Positions 5,640-7,032 of a stretch of DNA of 7,032 nt are shown piece by piece. Below the pieces are notes generated by a model, which was not told the origin of the DNA, ran no database searches, and worked only from the letters and a program-made list of their open reading frames with translations. Position 1 is the first letter of the stretch. Each line of letters opens with the position of its first letter. Source of the stretch: Melaminivora alkalimesophila (GTDB lineage Bacteria > Pseudomonadota > Gammaproteobacteria > Burkholderiales > Burkholderiaceae_C); NCBI RefSeq assembly GCF_000282995.1, contig NZ_ALEE01000155.1, positions 1 to 7,032 of the forward strand, written 5' to 3'. The translations under genes and the position numbers were made by a program.

Positions 5640-6590
5640 TCAGGAAGCGGCGTTGTAACGGTCGCGCAGTGCCTTGATCTCGTCGTGGTTGCGCTGCACC
5701 CCCTGGGCCTGGCGCTCCACCAGCGCACGCACGCTGGGGGGCAGGTTGGCCTTGAGCGCCTTGCGGTAGCGGGCCACCGCGGCGTCTTCGCCGCGCTCGC
5801 ACTCGTTCAGCACCGCCTTGTCGTCGTTGGCGGTCAGTGCCGTCTTCACCGACACCCAGCCGCGGTGCATGGCGCCCGTGACCGTGCCGCCGGAAGCCGG
5901 CTCTCCGCCGTGGTTGCGCACCTCGCGCTCCAACTCGGCCGCGGCCGCGGCGCATTCCTGCGCATGGCGCTCCAGGATCTGCTTGAGCTCCGGGCTGTCC
6001 GCGTGCTCCGCGGAAGTGCGAAAGCCATACTCGCCGTCGCGGCTGCATTCCAGCAGATCATTGAGCACGTCCACCACTTCCTCATTGCGAAGCGTGCCGG
6101 TGCCAGTGCCCGCGGGGGCGGCTGCGGCGTTGCGCCGTGCGCGCTCCCAGGCGGCCTGCGTGGCCGGCCGGGCCTGTTCCCATTCCAGGGTGCTGGTGCC
6201 GCGCGCAGCACCCCAATCGCGCGACAGACTCGGCTCCACGGCGGCGAAATCGCCCTCGTAGCGGCCTGCCGAGCTCCAGCCCAGCTCGTAGGCGGGGCGG
6301 TATTCGTCATAGGTGCGGCCCGAGACGTAATAGGGCTCGCGCTGGTAACTCTCGCGCCAGTAGGCGTCCTCGGCCGTGGGGTTGACCGACTCGGCCGCTG
6401 CCTTGCCCGCCAGGCCACCCACCACGGCGCCGGCCACGCCGCCGACCGCCGCACCGATGGGCCCGCCGAAGGAGCCGGCGGCGGCGCCCGCCACGGCGCC
6501 CCCGGCCGCCCCCACCCCGGTGCCGACCGGGTGGGATCCGGGCTCGTTGGTCAGCGGGTCGCGGTTGGCATCATTCTTGTGTTCCGACAT
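5640..6590 (-). CDS. Glycine-zipper plus DUF2383/PA2169-type four-helix-bundle protein
   Basis: This is a 316-residue composite protein of unknown function. Residues 1-20 are polar. Residues 23-63 form a Gly-every-fourth-residue zipper: Gly 23, 27, 31, 35, 39 and 43, then Pro44, then Gly 46, 50, 54, 58 and 62. This suggests a helical hairpin that packs or inserts in a membrane. A Tyr/Trp-rich linker follows (74-112: EDAYWRESY, EPYYVSGRTYDEYRPAYELGW), then DWGAARG...LEWEQARPATQAAWERAR (125-152) and an Ala/Gly spacer. Residues 169-312 form an all-helical domain with NEEVVDVLNDLLECSRDGEYGF and LNECERGEDAAVARYRKAL (261-279), hallmarks of the DUF2383/PA2169 ferritin-like four-helix family. The start at 6590 has GGAG 7 nt upstream. 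A further in-frame ATG at 6674 lacks one and would run through the likely promoter. Family members are often stress- or stationary-phase-linked, but no function is established here. Confidence 0.87.
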   Translation of the reverse strand: MSEHKNDANRDPLTNEPGSHPVGTGVGAAGGAVAGAAAGSFGGPIGAAVGGVAGAVVGGLAGKAAAESVNPTAEDAYWRESYQREPYYVSGRTYDEYRPAYELGWSSAGRYEGDFAAVEPSLSRDWGAARGTSTLEWEQARPATQAAWERARRNAAAAPAGTGTGTLRNEEVVDVLNDLLECSRDGEYGFRTSAEHADSPELKQILERHAQECAAAAAELEREVRNHGGEPASGGTVTGAMHRGWVSVKTALTANDDKAVLNECERGEDAAVARYRKALKANLPPSVRALVERQAQGVQRNHDEIKALRDRYNAAS

Positions 6591-6597
6591 GTCTGGA

Positions 6598-6601
6598 CTC
6601 C
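6598..6601 (-). promoter_or_regulatory. Shine-Dalgarno GGAG deciding the start of the DUF2383-family gene
   Basis: On the minus strand GGAG lies 7 nt ahead of the ATG at 6588-6590. This supports that start over the longer in-frame option at 6674. Confidence 0.65.
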
Positions 6602-6607
6602 GGTTGG

Positions 6608-6632
6608 TTGAACAATGCGAGCCATTGTCAAA
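6608..6632 (-). promoter_or_regulatory. Operator-like inverted repeat overlapping a TTGACA box
   Basis: The left arm TTGAACAATG (6608-6617) and the right arm CATTGTCAA (6623-6631) are mirror images apart from one extra A, separated by CGAGC. The inner 6-bp arms, ACAATG/CATTGT, match perfectly. Read leftward, the right arm is a consensus -35 box, TTGACA (6626-6631), 36 bp before the start codon. No good -10 stands 16-18 bp further on (AACCAA/ACCAAC). Either the promoter is activator-dependent or another sigma factor is used: GGGACTT (6630-6636) and GTTCAA (6607-6612 region) loosely resemble an RpoE-type pair. AT-rich symmetry in a GC-rich gap suggests a binding site. Confidence 0.45.
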
Positions 6633-6694
6633 GTCCCTCCGGGTCCACCGGGTCGGCCCCGGTACCGCCTGCATGTAGGACGCGCGCCGCGCCC

Positions 6695-7032
6695 TCAGCG
6701 GTTCAAGCGCCCCAGCTCGCGCTTGATGCCGGCGACATCCGCCTCGGCGCGCGCCACACCGGCCTTCAACTCGGCCGTGCGCTCGGCGTAGGCCTGGGGA
6801 TTGAGCTGCTCCTGCGCCGTCCGCTGCGGCGCGCCGTCGTTGTATTCGGTGCGCAGCTCGGCCAGCCTGGCCTCCGCCTTGCGCAGCTCCGCCTCGAGGA
6901 TGGCACGCGCATCCGTGTCACGCGCCCGCTGCTCGGCCGTGTCGACGCGCGGGGCGCTGGGCGGCGAGGCGCTGGGACGCCCCCCCGGCGCCGGTGCGGG
7001 CGCCGCGCCACCGGCCGGCGCCGGCCGGGGCG
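6695..7032 (-). CDS. C-terminal part of a Pro/Ala-rich protein with a coiled-coil end
   Basis: A leftward frame enters at the right edge and ends at TGA (6695-6697), giving 111 residues without a start. It opens with a Pro/Ala/Gly-rich stretch (PAPAGGAAPAPAPGGRPSASPPSAP). A charged helical region follows: RVDTAEQRARDTDARAILEAELRKAEARLAELRTEYNDGAPQR (key parts AILEAELRKAEARLAEL), then AERTAELKAGVARAEADVAGIKRELGRLNR. Leu/Ala heptad spacing and alternating Glu/Arg/Lys suggest two coiled-coil helices joined by a short turn (EYNDGAPQR...NPQAY). It recalls small Burkholderiales proteins with a 'EYNxGxPxR...KYLDR...LK..I.R.E.DI..I.REL' end, some annotated DUF4124-like and, as I remember, near glnA/ntrBC. 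That is recall only. Frame choice is supported by the lack of stops, the codon pattern and the amphipathic sequence. The competing frame starting at 7011 gives Arg/Pro-rich nonsense. Confidence 0.75.
   Translation of the reverse strand, partial: PRPAPAGGAAPAPAPGGRPSASPPSAPRVDTAEQRARDTDARAILEAELRKAEARLAELRTEYNDGAPQRTAQEQLNPQAYAERTAELKAGVARAEADVAGIKRELGRLNR

Noticed and set aside
4546..6048. A 500-codon minus-strand open frame spanning xth and part of the DUF2383-family gene
   Set aside because: It is antisense to xth and out of frame with the real leftward gene, crosses the terminator, and has low-complexity composition.
5169..6611. A 480-codon plus-strand open frame through the end of xth and opposite the DUF2383-family gene
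   Set aside because: It overlaps xth in the wrong frame and runs through the terminator and antisense of a well-supported gene.
6647..6663. A perfect 6-bp ACCGGG/CCCGGT stem with a 5-nt loop, downstream of the coiled-coil gene
   Set aside because: It has no T run in the leftward direction and is about 30 nt past the stop codon. It could be a weak or Rho-aided stop, but the evidence is too thin.
7011..7028. An 18-bp perfect palindrome made of CCGGCCGG, CG, CCGGCCGG
   Set aside because: It sits inside the Pro/Ala/Gly-coding part of the partial gene, where GC-only codons create such symmetry easily.

Overview
This is a GC-rich window with strong G/C bias at third codon positions. Its proteins look like those of a betaproteobacterium of the order Burkholderiales, most likely the family Comamonadaceae (Acidovorax/Alicycliphilus-like). 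That assignment rests on protein style, on the thyA-folA-xth grouping and on the BrkB/YihY - DUF2069 - FAD-oxidoreductase neighbourhood, all judged from memory rather than by search. The content is mainly chromosomal housekeeping. I see no mobile element, CRISPR array, tRNA or rRNA, and no defence or biosynthetic cluster.

Region 1 (1-2768): a BrkB/YihY-family membrane protein runs leftward off the window edge. Divergent from it, with only 21 bp between the start codons, is a small four-helix DUF2069 membrane protein, followed 39 bp later by an FAD-linked D-2-hydroxyacid dehydrogenase of the D-2-hydroxyglutarate/D-lactate type. Region 2 (2769-3419): a leftward lipoprotein of unknown function converges on the oxidoreductase. 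It is separated from thyA by a 115-bp divergent leader rich in GC palindromes.

Region 3 (3420-5608): thyA, folA and xth lie in one direction with 15- and 25-nt gaps, ending in a strong hairpin terminator. ThyA makes dTMP and oxidises methylene-THF to dihydrofolate. DHFR returns dihydrofolate to THF. Exonuclease III repairs abasic sites, including those left after uracil removal from DNA, so the unit links thymidylate supply with the repair of damage that follows when supply fails. The terminator has a T6 run on the minus strand and can also serve the converging gene to its right.

Region 4 (5609-7032): two leftward genes. One encodes a composite protein with a glycine-zipper membrane segment, a Tyr/Trp-rich linker and a C-terminal DUF2383/PA2169-type four-helix bundle. 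An operator-like inverted repeat overlapping a TTGACA box lies upstream of it. The other, cut by the window edge, encodes the C-terminal part of a Pro/Ala-rich protein with a coiled-coil end.

The window is mostly ordinary. The points most worth a second look are the composite glycine-zipper/DUF2383 protein and its upstream palindrome, the structured thyA leader without a Shine-Dalgarno sequence, the unknown lipoprotein beside thyA, and the tight BrkB/DUF2069 divergence.
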